The notes under the pieces: model-generated
Seen by the model: the letters and a program-made list of their open reading frames with translations, nothing else
Databases searched by the model: none
What the model was told of the DNA's origin: nothing
In this document: positions 49,506-60,295 of the stretch, in pieces
How the letters are laid out: each line of letters opens with the position of its first letter
Position numbering within the stretch: position 1 is the first letter of the stretch
Assembly (NCBI GenBank): GCA_900074885.1
Contig: FJUW01000074.1
Location: 247,006 to 311,005 of the forward strand
DNA: 64,000 nucleotides
Source: Rhynchosporium graminicola
Lineage: Eukaryota; Ascomycota; Leotiomycetes; Helotiales; Ploettnerulaceae
Direction: 5' to 3'
Translations under genes and position numbers: made by a program

Positions 49506-49860
49506 GGTCTAAAAGACCCTCTTAGCATTGAGGGTTGCCAAGTAGCTTCGAAGGAGAGCGGCGTCTCGATCAACCAGAGTTCAAAGGAAGATTACAGCGT
49601 CGTCGGCTGAGAAGCCACCCTGTCTTGTTAACCCTTCTGCGTCACATATACACAGTCCAAAAATGATCGGTTTGCTGGCGATATTTGGCAAAAGGTGCAA
49701 AAGTAAAGAAACATGAGGAAGCGAAGCTTGAACTCGCGGAGGACTTCAATTCGTGGCCCTTCAACGAGCACTGATGCGGAGTGTGGTTTATGTGTAGGAC
49801 ATGAGGAATTTCTGGCTCTGGCAGAGAATATCGAGGTGAATGGTCGAAAAGTCATAGTAG
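49481..49860 (+). pseudogene. Decayed copy of the 52262-52527 gene segment
   Basis: The translation in shifting frames (KKKDRTRDKYQ; LSIEGCQVASKESGVSINQ; HEEFLALAENIEVNG) parallels the segment at 52254-52527 (KKQDRIREKYG; LRIEDWPVGSKEANVQISQ; DEEFLALAARMDRGG). The frame changes at least twice and has in-frame stops. A KVKKHEEAKLELAEDFNS stretch at 49697-49770 also resembles 58387-58460. Product family unknown. Confidence 0.65.
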
Positions 49861-49921
49861 CTAGTAGATAAAAATTTCAAAAAGAACATTCCTCCAGGCA
49901 TCAAAAGCCGCCCCAAGTGAA

Positions 49922-50012
49922 CACCGAACCTGGGGCTCGAACCCAGAGCCTCAAGATGTCAAACTAAGCTAAGCGATAGAAGTCTTGCGCGCTACCATTG
50001 CGCCAGCCCGGC
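49922..50012 (-). tRNA. tRNA-Arg (anticodon TCT) with intron
   Basis: Minus strand, 91 bp. The acceptor stem GCCGGGC/GTTCGGT pairs with three G-U pairs. The D arm is TGGCGCAATGGTAGCGCG. The anticodon stem CAAGA/TCTTG encloses CTTCTA, a 19-bp intron (TCGCTTAGCTTAGTTTGAC) at the usual position one base 3' of the anticodon, then A. The T arm is CTGGGTTCGAGCCCCAG. T-rich sequence lies about 45-60 bp downstream. Confidence 0.92.
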
Positions 50013-50640
50013 ATAAACATTCACTCATGATCGAGGGTTAATTATATTAAAAATTATCACTTTAAAAAATTTCAAAAAAGCACTTTTCACCCGCTTCGCT
50101 GGCATAGGAATTGCGATGGCCTGTGCACTGCCAAGGTCGCTTAAATCCAGCCAACAGCAAGAGTGGGCTCTACAGAATGGGACTTAATTAATGTCGGAAT
50201 CGATTGAAGCGTCACAAAAAATTCTTTTTAAGATATAAGTAATAATAACTTACGTTCTGAAGGATGGAAAGAGGTAGTCTTTTATTTTTCTTGCGGATGA
50301 AAAGTGCCTACATTTCGATGTTCTCTTGGAAGAATGAGTTATTCTGGCTCGAAAAAACCAATCCTGATGATAGCTGCAGCGTAGCGGATATCAGTTTATC
50401 AGGTTTCAGATTTTCACAGGGTACGGATACAGTAGCAGGGAGCAATGAGTTGAGGTAGTCGATTGACTGAAACTTGAGGTTTCAGTTGAGAGTGCGAGCA
50501 TCCTCATAAGGAGGACGTTTTCTCCTACTCTAATTAATCCGCCTTTGTTCGGTAGGCCTCGTCAATTTCACTTTCTCTTTCTCTTTTTCTATCTCATACA
50601 CTTCCCACTATTCCAATCTCAATCTCCCTCTAATGCTAGT
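50013..50640. other. Intergenic, nothing assigned
   Basis: A 64-aa frame (50264-50458) lacks motif support. The imperfect inverted pair CTGAAACTTGAGGTTTCAG at about 50467-50485 could form a small hairpin. Confidence 0.4.
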
Positions 50641-51320
50641 CAGCATAGTGATTGCGTTGAGATGAGTTGAGTTGAGTATCCGCTGCGCCGCCACTAAGGC
50701 TGCATTTATCGGGCCGGAACTAGCTTTAAAGTATTTTTGTACGTATTATCCTACATCTCGATCGAAATAAAAGTCGCAAAAACATTATAGGATATTGCTA
50801 AGGTAGCATCTCAAATTCGTATATTTATTTGATGACTTTACTTCGTTGAAGAGTTGAATCCGCCCGAGACGAATGTTCTCAACTTTGAAGTCTTTTTCTG
50901 GAGAAATTTAGGCTTTCTATTTGCTAGTGTTGAGCGAAACTGTGTGGACTTTATTAATTAGACTCTGAGAATCCGACGCACATACTCATAATTCTACTTT
51001 GTCTCTCCACCTTGGCGAGTGTACTCTGGTGCAACTCTGAAGGCAGCGCAGCGGATAGAGTCGCGCTCAACTCAACTCAGGTGTACTCAAAGTTACTCTG
51101 AGTATACTGAAAGTAGTGGTTACTAATAATTTCTACCGGGGATCTCTCGAAATGCTTATTAGCGACAAGGCTTTACTTCTATACACTTTTATACCTGAAT
51201 TATACATATTTTATACAGACCAAAATACTCTGAGTCTACTCTAAGTACGAATAGTGGGTACTTAACTCAACTTAGCAATTAGCGTACTTAACTCAATTCA
51301 AGTGTTCTCAGAGATACGTT
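50641..51320. repeat. CTCAACTCAACTC-type dispersed repeat, left copy
   Basis: The block at about 50655-50697 (GAGTTGAGTTGAGTATCCGCTGCGCCGCC) recurs inverted at about 51035-51080 (GCAGCGCAGCGGATAGAG...CTCAACTCAACTC). Further imperfect CTCAA and ACTCTGAGTATACT repeats run to 51320. A related block in opposite orientation lies at 58180-58600. Old MITE-like or satellite-like DNA; class not determined. Confidence 0.55.
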
Positions 51321-52253
51321 AAGTCTTCTGTATTATATCTGTATTATATTGAGCTATTTGTGGATCCCATTTTTAAAATGAAAAATAAAAACGGATCACG
51401 TGAGGTGCCCCCCCCCCTTGGCTGCATCCAGAGTACCTCGCCTTGGCAGGTGCGAGGCTGAAAAGGAAGAACACGAAAATCTTACTCACGCCCGAATCAA
51501 AACAGTCCCGAAGCTTACGAAGGGCAGCTGTTTGTGAGGATCCCTAAGTACTTCCTCTATAGACTGCGCGAAGCAAGGTCCCTTGGCCCCAAAGCTTGCG
51601 AAGGCCCGCCGAGGAGAAGACCTTGTTGTCATTACGCTGCTAGATTTCCAAGTTCTCAATAGGTCCATACGAGCGTCCTCTTTTCATAGCAAGCCAATCA
51701 CAGAGGAAGACCGACGATCCGTCATGATAGCTCAACATACGAGCGTCAAGGAAGTCCAGCTCGTATTGATCTTGCAAGAGGCTACCGTGGACGAACCCTA
51801 CTACGTATAAATGATTCCCATACGTATTCTCGACGAGAGAGCCCGGTCCAAGGGTATAGCCATGATTCATACCGTCACCAAGGGAGTCCACCATATCGTT
51901 GTGATGCTCGCGAGTACCGTCTCGAGAAAATTCACCTCGAGGCTATGATTTATATTCATATCGTCGTCGAGAGAGTCCAGTGCGGGGGCGGAACGATCCC
52001 CGGCCTGGCTACCATAGACGAAGTCCAATTCAGGAATACCGCCCCCATTCAGAGGGCACACAGCGTCAATATCGTGAACGAAGTCCAATACGTGGATCGT
52101 GCCAATTCTCGCGATCCTCAACCCGGTCGCCGCCCAAAAGTACCAGCACGCGATTGTGACCTGCCCTTTCAGATACAATGTCCAAGTACGGGAAACCGTC
52201 AGCGGTGGTACTGAAAGCTCACTGGCGGTAAATATGACCAAAAAATGAGAAGA
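51321..52253. other. Degenerate region with internal repeats, no reliable gene
   Basis: Overlapping frames exist on both strands (for example 52340-51867 minus and 51583-51810 plus). A segment at about 51853-51892 recurs at about 51938-51974, and a GAAGTCCA-type unit recurs near 52020 and 52080 with irregular spacing. Frame changes between repeats suggest a decayed repeat-containing gene, strand undecided. Confidence 0.3.
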
Positions 52254-52527
52254 AAAGAAGCAAGATAGGATACGCGAAAAGTACGGTTCAGATGCCCCTC
52301 TTAGAATTGAGGATTGGCCAGTGGGTTCGAAAGAGGCCAATGTTCAGATCAGCCAGAACCCAAATGAGATAGCGTCGACGACTGAGAGGTCACCTGGTCA
52401 TAATGATCCTTCTACCTCGCATATCCGCAGCCCGAAATTAATCACCGACGATAAAGAATATGGGTCGTATACAGAGGATGATGAAGAGTTTTTGGCTCTG
52501 GCAGCAAGGATGGATCGAGGCGGATGA
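52254..52527 (+). CDS. Gene fragment or exon of an unknown fungal protein
   Basis: An open frame with an acidic C-terminus ends EDDEEFLALAARMDRGG and stop at 52525-52527. A stop lies in frame just upstream (near 52245), so a preceding exon or truncation must be assumed. A donor-like GTAAGT lies at 52549, past the stop. The decayed relative at 49481-49860 shows that this is a repeated gene family. No known domain. Confidence 0.4.
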
Positions 52528-52632
52528 GCGACAGGCCGCAGCCGCTAGTAAGTAATTCTTATTTCCTTTGATATCAGCTGTCGAAAAATACCTAGTATAG
52601 GATCATAGATCAAACGTTAATGGCATATAGCA

Positions 52633-53280
52633 TTGTCTACTACAGAGAAACCTAAATCCACTGATAACGGCATAATCGAGTTGACTCGTGATAACCAAAC
52701 CAAGGGTCCTAGCCCAGCCGCCATTGACGAAAACAGTACCTCTGAGATGATCACATCTAATAGATACAAAGTGGCATATGTCAAGCACAGGTGTCTACCA
52801 TGTAAGCGATGGAGAAGAAAATGTGACCAGGAAGAACATTGCAGTACGTGTGTGAAGAGAGGTTTCACTAAATCGCACTGTCGTCAAGAAGTCTCTGTAA
52901 TCGACAAGTTTAACGCTTTATATCCAACGCCTATCGCCAAGGGAATCCGCCACGGCGGCGACTACATTGAGATCAGCATCGAGATCAGGCCAGCGGATCT
53001 GGCTAATTCATTCGAGTGCCCTGTTTCGAAGAGTAATACAACCAAAGGAATCATGCCTGATTCTAAATTTCCATTTTTCAGCCTGCCTGAACTTTCCCGT
53101 AGTGTCGAACAAGCCTCCTTGGTGGCCGTTCACGCTGGACGTCCATGGTACAGGATATTTATATGGATGCGTCTGTTGGAAAGATTCTGGATGAGAAAGA
53201 CAAGCCGGCTGCGTCCGTTGGAAAGAATATGAAACGAGAAAGGCAAGCCTCTGACTGCCGATTCATCCCTGAATGGTAGT
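52633..53280 (+). CDS. Zn2Cys6-type DNA-binding motif ORF, probably incomplete or broken
   Basis: The frame 52633-53232 contains CLPCKRWRRKCDQEEHCSTC...C, matching C-x2-C-x6-C-x5-C-x2-C-x8-C of fungal binuclear zinc-cluster regulators, at about residues 55-85 of the frame. No ATG opens the frame: it begins after an in-frame stop and near an ATATAG acceptor-like site, and the first in-frame ATG is near 52747. The last 30 codons look out of frame; the +1 frame instead encodes repeated ASVGK units up to about 53280. I infer a partial or frameshifted regulator. No fungal transcription-factor middle domain follows. Confidence 0.5.
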
Positions 53281-54596
53281 GTATATTTCGACATGATGCA
53301 ATATAATGACTAGCGACAGGGGCAATAATTGATCATCGCAAGTCGATCTTAATTAATGTCATAGATATATCTCACGACATTATAAAAGTAACAGTTCAAA
53401 GTCATATAAAGTTTTGGTGACTTTACTATAAATTATATACTTAGATGTCGAACTTATAACGAGCTTGCAAAATCGCTTCGCCGGGGACGACTTTCCTCAG
53501 CCTCAAATGTCAGAGGATGAAGACGTACCAATAGAAGAATCTGATGAAGGAAGGAAGGACGACATATGTGGTTTTTCTCTGCGAAATCCATTCTCTACAT
53601 ACTAAAGCCACGATTCAGCCACGGGTTAGCCAATGCTGAACGCGGCACAAGAGAGGGAGGCAAATTCAGGGGGCCAAGCCCATCAGCCAAGACCAAGTCT
53701 AAGCTTAGGAAGCATCGCATCCTCTCTACATATCACTGGAGTCAATACTTCGGTAGGACACCGCATTCAAAAGGGAACACGGATACCATAACTATAATAT
53801 CTCTAAGAACATGAAATCAGGAAACTTTGTGGCCCCGATAAACCCAGATTATCAGTATTACATACTAAAACCCTCCACTTCTGTTCCGCAGCCTATTCAC
53901 CAGAAGATCTCATCGCTTAACACCCAGATACTATCCCGTCAGTATCTTTCTTCCATCTCATAGCTATACCTGAAGCGATTAACACACCTCATCCATCTCC
54001 TTCGGACTTTCGTCATCAGGAATCCTCCTTTAGTCTTGGGGTGCGAATTCGACTGCGAAGGGGTCACATAAGATATATATCAGGTCTTCGTAATATTCCT
54101 GATCTAATACCTTCGAATCGCCGATAACTTTCGTATTATGGTCGAGGTGGTACGTATTTACGAAGATGTGGCGGATAGCTTTTTTGTCTTGATTAACTTT
54201 TGTGACAGATGTCTGTGATATCACTTTATAGGAGGGCTCTTTGACTCCCATTCTTCATGCTGCATTCTTCTGGTATAGGTTGACTGGCGTTTACCCATCG
54301 GAAGACGTTCCAGGTTTAAAGCACATCTAAAGCTCTTGACAGTATAGCTCGATTTTGCTTGGTTGGTCTCTCTTCCATATCTCATATTAATTGTAGAATG
54401 GAGAGTAGTCCGAGACGAGGTCAAGGGCGTCAAAAGGTATGCATCTATACTATATCTATTTCTTAACACCAATATTTTAACGCTCAAAGTCTAGATTTAT
54501 TCTCTTGCTCAGACACTTGAGTGATAAGCGTTCCCTTCTTGACTGCACTCTCGATATTCTCCAGCACAAGCAATTCCATATTTCTCTGTCCCCAAG
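53281..54596. other. Intergenic with weak short ORFs
   Basis: A frame near 53465-53590 reads LQNRFAGDDFPQPQ and an acidic tail; the RFAGD core recurs in the decayed copy near 49665, so it may be another scrap of that family. Minus frames 54487-54221 and 54251-54030 are 88 and 73 aa with no motif. No reliable gene model. Confidence 0.35.
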
Positions 54597-55735
54597 TTAG
54601 CAATTATTCTTGAGACACCAATAGACATCTAGGAAGGACTTCAGTAAACGTACCTGCGTCTCGACGGTTCCGGTTCCAATATGCGGCAAGAGAACTACGT
54701 TCGGATTCTTCAGTAACCCTTCATTGATCTTCGGCTCCTCCTCATAAACATCCAAACCAGCACTCCACACGCTCCCATCCTCCAAAGCCTGCACCAATGC
54801 CGCTTCATCAATCAGCTTCCCTCTCGCCGTGTTCACCAAAACTACACCCTTCTTCATCATACCAAACTCCTTCTTTCCAATAATCCCCACCGTCTCCTTC
54901 CTCAAACTACAATTCAAGCTCAACACATCCGCATTCTTCAACAGATCCTCAAAGCTGACATACGTTGCACCTAGTGATTGTTCGATGGAGGAGGAGAGTC
55001 GCGTGCGGTTGTGGTATTGGATCTTCATCCCGAAAGCGCGGCCTCGCACGGCGACTTCGCGCCCGATTCCACCCATGCCGAGGATTCCGAGGACCTTGTT
55101 CTGAGGGTCGCGACCGAGTTCGAAGGAGGGACCGCGCCATTGCGAGGAGCGGACCGCGGTGTATGGGTTGTGGATTCGGCGAAGAGCGCCGAGCATGAGG
55201 AAGATGGCTATATCTGCTGTTGCGGAATTCACTGCTACGGGAGTGGAGGAAACTTGGATTCCTGTAGAGAGACGACAAGAATCAGCGAGAGGCTCTGCAG
55301 GGAAAGGAAATAGAAGAGATGGCGGTGATGGGTACCTTTGTTGGTGCAAGCTGCGATGTCGATGTTATCGTACCCAGCGCCATTGTGGCAGATGTATTTC
55401 AGTGATGCTGGCAATTTCGATACGAGTTCCTGGTCGAATTCTCCTGTGAACTACAAGACTGGGTCAGCATTATTACCATCGCCAGATGCGGCGTGTGGTA
55501 CCTTCGTCGATTCGTTGCTCCTGTACAGCGCAACGACATCGTCATAACTCCCACTTTCTAATTCCTTCAGGAAATCTGCCCGGGTCTGCGAAAACTCCTA
55601 CACAATATCAGTATCGAGGAAAGTCATTAGTGCTAAAGCGAACCATACCTTTAATTCAGCAAAACTGGAGAACTCCGACCATTCCTTCTGGGTGTGTGCT
55701 AGATCACCGATCAGGAGTAAGGCCTGTTTGCCCAT
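54597..55735 (-). CDS. D-isomer-specific 2-hydroxyacid dehydrogenase (glyoxylate/hydroxypyruvate reductase-like)
   Basis: Four exons: 55735-55649, 55597-55502, 55450-55336 and 55261-54597. The introns are 51, 51 and 74 bp, each GT...AG, and the first two end in TGTAG-type acceptors. They join in frame to 321 codons with stop, a normal family length. The N-terminal catalytic lobe has NGAGYDNIDI. The NAD(P)-binding lobe has GILGMGGIGREV (GxGxxG). The catalytic Arg sits in NTARGKLID, the Glu in DVYEEEP and the His in LLPHIGTGT. It would reduce 2-oxoacids such as glyoxylate or hydroxypyruvate to D-hydroxyacids in the cytosol; the exact substrate cannot be told. All key residues are present. Confidence 0.93.
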
Positions 55736-56546
55736 TTTGATTCAGTTTGTGATTGGGCTTGGACGGTGGTATGTATGCAAGCAGATACTATGTGGTGATG
55801 CTATACAAAGGACATGTACAATGTAAATACCAGATTGAAGTGTCAAATGTAGCGGAATAGGGGATGGAATGGAAAGTACAAGACGAGGGAGAGACTTAAA
55901 AGCTCCTCGGCCCAAGATACCCCGCCAAACCTATATTCCGGGCTCCTTCTTCTTACGGTGGGGTAATTAATTTGCCTCTTCCAGAGGCTTAATTGCCTAC
56001 ATTCAAGCCCGCACCTTTATGTTTACCAGATATCGAAAGTCATCACGTACTAAGATTAAAGCTTTGTTCCCCAAGTACGAAATACACATACAATTACTCG
56101 TAGATAAATACGAACGACTCAAGGGAGGATCTCCTTAAATTGATTTTCCTTTATCCGGAATGATGGAAGAGCTCGCTCTAGCGGTGGGGGTGACTTGCTA
56201 TCCACTGCCGGTCGGGATCTGGCGGCGTCTATCCATACGCCCCCACTCTTTGTCTCATTGTGTCTCTACCGAGCACACCGCTTCATGCCGGTAATCTACA
56301 TCCATCCTATTCGATAGTTTCTTATTATAGGTAGGTATGTTCAAGTCGAAGTTTATTTTACAACTAACCTTGTGTCTCGGCTAGGTTGGTTTTAAAGCAC
56401 TCCACGGACGAATCGTTGGCTGACAGACTCAAATGATGTACACGTACGGGACATCTAATTGCCCGAGGTTCAAGGACACAAGGAATCAATCATGGTCGAG
56501 CTGAAGCCAAATTAACATGTAACTATCTGAGTCCGTCCTCTCACCA
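55736..56546. other. Upstream region of the dehydrogenase gene
   Basis: No gene. It presumably contains the dehydrogenase promoter and perhaps a divergent one for the weak plus-strand ORF that follows. C-rich motifs (CCCCGCC near 55920, GGTGGGG near 55960) are noted without assignment. Confidence 0.4.
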
Positions 56547-57424
56547 ATGCACCATTCCCAAGATCACATTCGGCGTCGTCGCAAGTACTTTGCCTACATG
56601 AAAAATGAGAGAAGATTCGGTTCTTGGATTCCCGTCTTAGTATCTTTCTCGAAGTTGTTTCTTGAAGATGCTGCTTGCTGTCCAGAAGCTGTGCAGCTCC
56701 ATCGTCAGGGTATATACTTGTGTGTTGTCATTCAAGTTTCACAGCCTGTACAGGACTTTCGGAAGTTCAGGTCTTGTCGGACCTCCCAACTCATCTGCGC
56801 AGCTCATTCTCCATCCAAAAATGCTTTCAGTCCACTGCGGCGACTAGCAGCATCCGACCGATCGACTCAGCAGAGTGATGAACATCAAAGTCCACAATCT
56901 ATAGAAACCGATGCGAATGTAGACTCAAGACCTCCTACCCCAAACAATGACCATCAATTGGTTGCCGATGCCGATGCCGTACAAATGACTCGTGATAAGC
57001 GTCTTCCATCAAAGCAGAACTTGGTTCAGGCATCCGATGTGTCACCAACCAGTAAACCTCTGCACAGCCTACCGCCAAGCTTCTTCCTTCCTCGAGCTTG
57101 AGATACTTGAAGGATGATGGAGCAAGAACTTTATGTGAGACCACGCAAGCGGAATTGACGCAAGAGAAAATTAGTGTGGGCCTAACGGGCCAGTCGTCTA
57201 AAGAAGCGACTACTTTGGCCGACTTGCACGTCGAAGCTCCGGATGTTATTGGAGAAGTTGAAATATTTGACAAGTCAAAGAAGAATGATGCCGAGTGGGA
57301 ACTTGTAGCGATGCATTGCGGATCGATATTTTTTTTGAGGTGGACGAATGTTCTTAGACGGATGAGAGGGAAAGAGGAGATGGGGCAAGCAAATCGTTCC
57401 ATGAGAAAGCCTATGGATAGGTAA
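56547..57424 (+). CDS. Hypothetical protein region, gene structure unresolved
   Basis: Two plus-strand frames, 56547-57101 and 57098-57424, adjoin. The second has an acidic, protein-like C-terminal half (DVIGEVEIFDKSKKNDAEWELVAMHCGS). A minus frame (57525-56935) overlaps both. I favour the plus strand but cannot find a clean intron joining the frames. No domain recognised. Confidence 0.3.
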
Positions 57425-58179
57425 CTATTGAACGGCTGAGGACGGGCGAATTCATCATCGGTGAAGTGAGTGCTCGTGAATCGATGTTGTAGTCTGAAAA
57501 GACTTCTAGGCGTACTATTTCCCATAACAGGTAGCCGGATTTCCTGTGCTATAGAAAGAAGCAGAGGAAGGTGACTCTGGGACTGTGTTCGACCATCGCG
57601 TAACAGGAAGCCGTGGAAGCAAACGAGAGGTGAGGGCAGAAGAGAAGAGGATGGGAGACAGTTTGTGAGATGTCGATGATAGCCGCGAGTATTAGGAAAG
57701 GGGAAGCTGCGTGTAGTGAAGTCTTGTGGAAGTTGATTATTCTGCCTACGTATTTGAAGTCAATACTCTCGAGTTAATTGACCTTCATAAGCTTCCCATG
57801 CAAGATGTGATACTTCATCCCATCTGTCATATCTCGATTATTGTCATCGCATCGGGGGCAAATACATATGACATGGATGACAGCTTTTTCTCGCTCGCGT
57901 AGCAAGCGAGCACGTCAATGTTTGCATCAGAGATGTTTCTTTGGGAAATTGAATATGTACTTTGTATCAGATAGAGCAAACTCCTACTATTCAAGGATCA
58001 TTCATATTAACCTATCTCGCGACCTTGATTGTGAACAAGGACGTTGCTACAAATATATACTGAAAAGGATTTTTATGTCACTGGACACTCACTTCGAAAG
58101 CAAACGTCTGCAAGATGTCGGGCATGTTTAATTCTAAGGGTTGGAGGGTTTTATAATCTTGCCGCAACGTAATGACAAA
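57425..58179. other. Intergenic, weak short ORF
   Basis: A 96-aa frame at 57841-58131 shows no motif. Nothing else supportable. Confidence 0.4.
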
Positions 58180-58600
58180 GAATCAATGTACTCTGAGCAC
58201 ACTTGAGTTGAGTCAAGTACTCTTTTTTCCTATTCAGAGTAGACTTAGAGTATCTGAGTCTATGTAAAATAAGTATAATTCCGGAATAAAATTAGATAAA
58301 CTAAGGCTTTATCGCTTTTATACGAAGTCTAAGAGATAGAGTCCTTAGCTATCACGCGTATTCTATCTAATCAACATATAGCTAAATGTTCAAAAGTAAA
58401 GAGATTTAAGGAAGCGAAGCTCGGAATGACTGAGGACTGTAATTCGGCGGCCTCTATAATAGTATTAAATAAAACTTTCGAGAGGCTCCTAGTTGAAAAT
58501 GTCAATAAGTAGTACTTTGAGTATACTCGGAGTAACTTAAGGTACGATTGAATTGAGTTGAGTACGAGCCCATACTCAACTCAACTCAACTTAATCACTA
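58180..58600. repeat. CTCAACTCAACTC-type dispersed repeat, right copy (inverted)
   Basis: GTACTTTGAGTATACT, GAGTTGAGTACGAG and CTCAACTCAACTCAAC blocks match 51050-51320 in reverse orientation. Inside it, 58387-58460 encodes a KVKRFKEAKLGMTEDCNS scrap resembling 49697-49770, so the repeat has engulfed or flanks a fragment of the decayed gene family. Confidence 0.5.
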
Positions 58601-59039
58601 CGCTGTTCTGCCCGGGCGTTTCCGCTAGATGTTACAATGGTCGAAAGCTGCTCTCGACCTGAGAATACTGGGACGGGTCGTAGCGACCGTCATGTCAACT
58701 TAATGAAGATAAGATTATTTTCCTACTACTGCATGTTATTAGTCGGTATTCTCACTGTGTTTTGACAGACAATATTTTTTTATGGAGTGTTCTCTGTCCT
58801 TTCATGTTACAATGACTTTCAGCCGATAGTGATCGAAAAATGAATGGGAACCGCAGCTTAAACACCAAACAAAGAACAGGTCGCCAGACACAATATGATT
58901 GTTCTTCGGAACAAGACAGCCTATGAAATGAATTATATATTCAATAAGTCAGTCCTACTTTCTTAAGACTATTCACTACCGGTCCTGCCATTGCTAGACC
59001 TCTTCAGATCATCATTATCTGTTCAAAATAATCTCGACG
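58601..59039. other. Upstream region of the SprT-like gene
   Basis: Host DNA without ORFs. It likely holds the promoter and 5' leader of the downstream gene. Confidence 0.5.
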
Positions 59040-59945
59040 ATGGCTCACCACAAAAGCAATCGCCCTCCAAACCATCACGGAAAAGGCAAGCCACCCAGAA
59101 GAAAACCCTCGAACCATCAACGGGCTGAATCGAAACATCCACAGATCGAAAATAATCTCCAGAACCCCGGTGGTAAGCTCTACGAACAGAAAGAACTTTC
59201 CTTGGCACTGCAAGTGCATGCCAGAACATTCGAGACAGATATTGAGAGTCGACTGAGTCACGCAGACATCTCCGTCCTCAGAGCAGATATCCCAGATTTA
59301 ACATTAAAAAGCGATATTGCTGAACTGGCAAATACATGGCTGCGACTTCTCGACAAAGCTTTATTCTTCGATCTGGTTCGCCGAGGGATGAGGGAACACG
59401 ACCAAATCGTCATCTATGCAGAAGAGGACGATCTTGAAGGATTCTGTTCTGTTCTAGATGAGGGAACATTCATATCATTGAACATGCAGCATGCGACTAG
59501 TGGGCGGCACCGCTCGTTCACACAGACCATGCTTGGAACATTGGCTCATGAGATGCTCCATGCATTTTTCCATCTCTACTCCTGCGACACTTGCTCGCAT
59601 TGTAAGAAGCGTCAAGGGGCTCGAAAGGGTGGCGATGGCCACTCTGGACATGGCCCAAATTGGTGTAATGCTATTGTCAAGGTACAGAAAGCCATTCAAC
59701 ATCAAGTGGCTTGGAATGTAAATACCTCTACTGCTGCAAGCGTAGCTTTGGAGATGAGGACTTCGGGCTGGGTCCCTAGGGCTGACCAGATACAGAGATG
59801 GGAGTTGACGAGTGTCGATCTCCATGCTATGGCGCGAAATATGGAGCCGGTCAACTCCAGGAGGATTGAGCAGATAGACACTGAGGAAACTGAGGAAACT
59901 GAGGACGACATGCCGCAGCTGGTTTGCTTATGTACTTTGATGTAG
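59040..59945 (+). CDS. SprT-like zinc metalloprotease
   Basis: A single open frame of 301 aa from ATG at 59040. Residues 1-50 are basic and low in complexity. The catalytic HExxH is HEMLH at residues 170-174 within TLAHEMLHAFFHLYSC. The likely third ligand is His204 in GHGPNW, the usual SprT arrangement. A CDTCSHC cluster sits between them. The C-terminus has an acidic EETEETEDD stretch. SprT-like proteins such as Spartan cleave DNA-protein crosslinks in the nucleus; many fungal members are uncharacterised, so this role is by family. There are no stops or RIP signs, although element 6 starts 80 bp downstream of its stop codon. Confidence 0.9.
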   Translation: MAHHKSNRPPNHHGKGKPPRRKPSNHQRAESKHPQIENNLQNPGGKLYEQKELSLALQVHARTFETDIESRLSHADISVLRADIPDLTLKSDIAELANTWLRLLDKALFFDLVRRGMREHDQIVIYAEEDDLEGFCSVLDEGTFISLNMQHATSGRHRSFTQTMLGTLAHEMLHAFFHLYSCDTCSHCKKRQGARKGGDGHSGHGPNWCNAIVKVQKAIQHQVAWNVNTSTAASVALEMRTSGWVPRADQIQRWELTSVDLHAMARNMEPVNSRRIEQIDTEETEETEDDMPQLVCLCTLM

Positions 59946-60025
59946 ATGAATCTCAAGATGAAATAGGAACAATGTCATTTGAACAAGACTGAGGACGCTT
60001 ATGCTTACAGTGAATAGTAATATAT

Positions 60026-60208
60026 TATCAGGGGGCGTCCGAGATATATATATAGTAAAAGTCTTAATTCTGTCTATCGCTATAGTAGGAGGAACTATCT
60101 AAGTGAAGCTAACTAATAGCACTAAGTACTTAATACTATCTTATCTCGTAATAATATCCCGTGATATATACTTAGTACTATCTTATCTTATAATAATATC
60201 TTATGATA
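60026..60208 (-). repeat. Element 6 LTR (3' LTR in element sense)
   Basis: 183 bp, begins TATCAGGGGGCGTCC and ends CTTATGATA. Same 42-bp tandem units as element 5, more heavily converted to TA. Confidence 0.92.
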
Positions 60209-60295
60209 TCTCCCCCTCCTAAGTATAAAAAACTCTATCCCTAGAGAAAAAAGACAGTTCGACTAGTAATATATAGTAAATATAAATAGTAATAA

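Noticed and set aside
51867..52340. 157-aa minus-strand ORF with DFVHD/LDSLD-like repeats
   Set aside because: The repeats change frame between copies, and the 52254-52340 part is antisense to a segment with a paralogue supporting the plus strand.
54949..55313. Arg/Gly-rich ORFs on both strands
   Set aside because: Shadows of the dehydrogenase exons in a GC-rich stretch.
56935..57525. 196-aa minus-strand ORF
   Set aside because: Overlaps plus-strand frames with a more protein-like acidic composition; Ser/Thr/Pro-rich antisense shadow, no motif.
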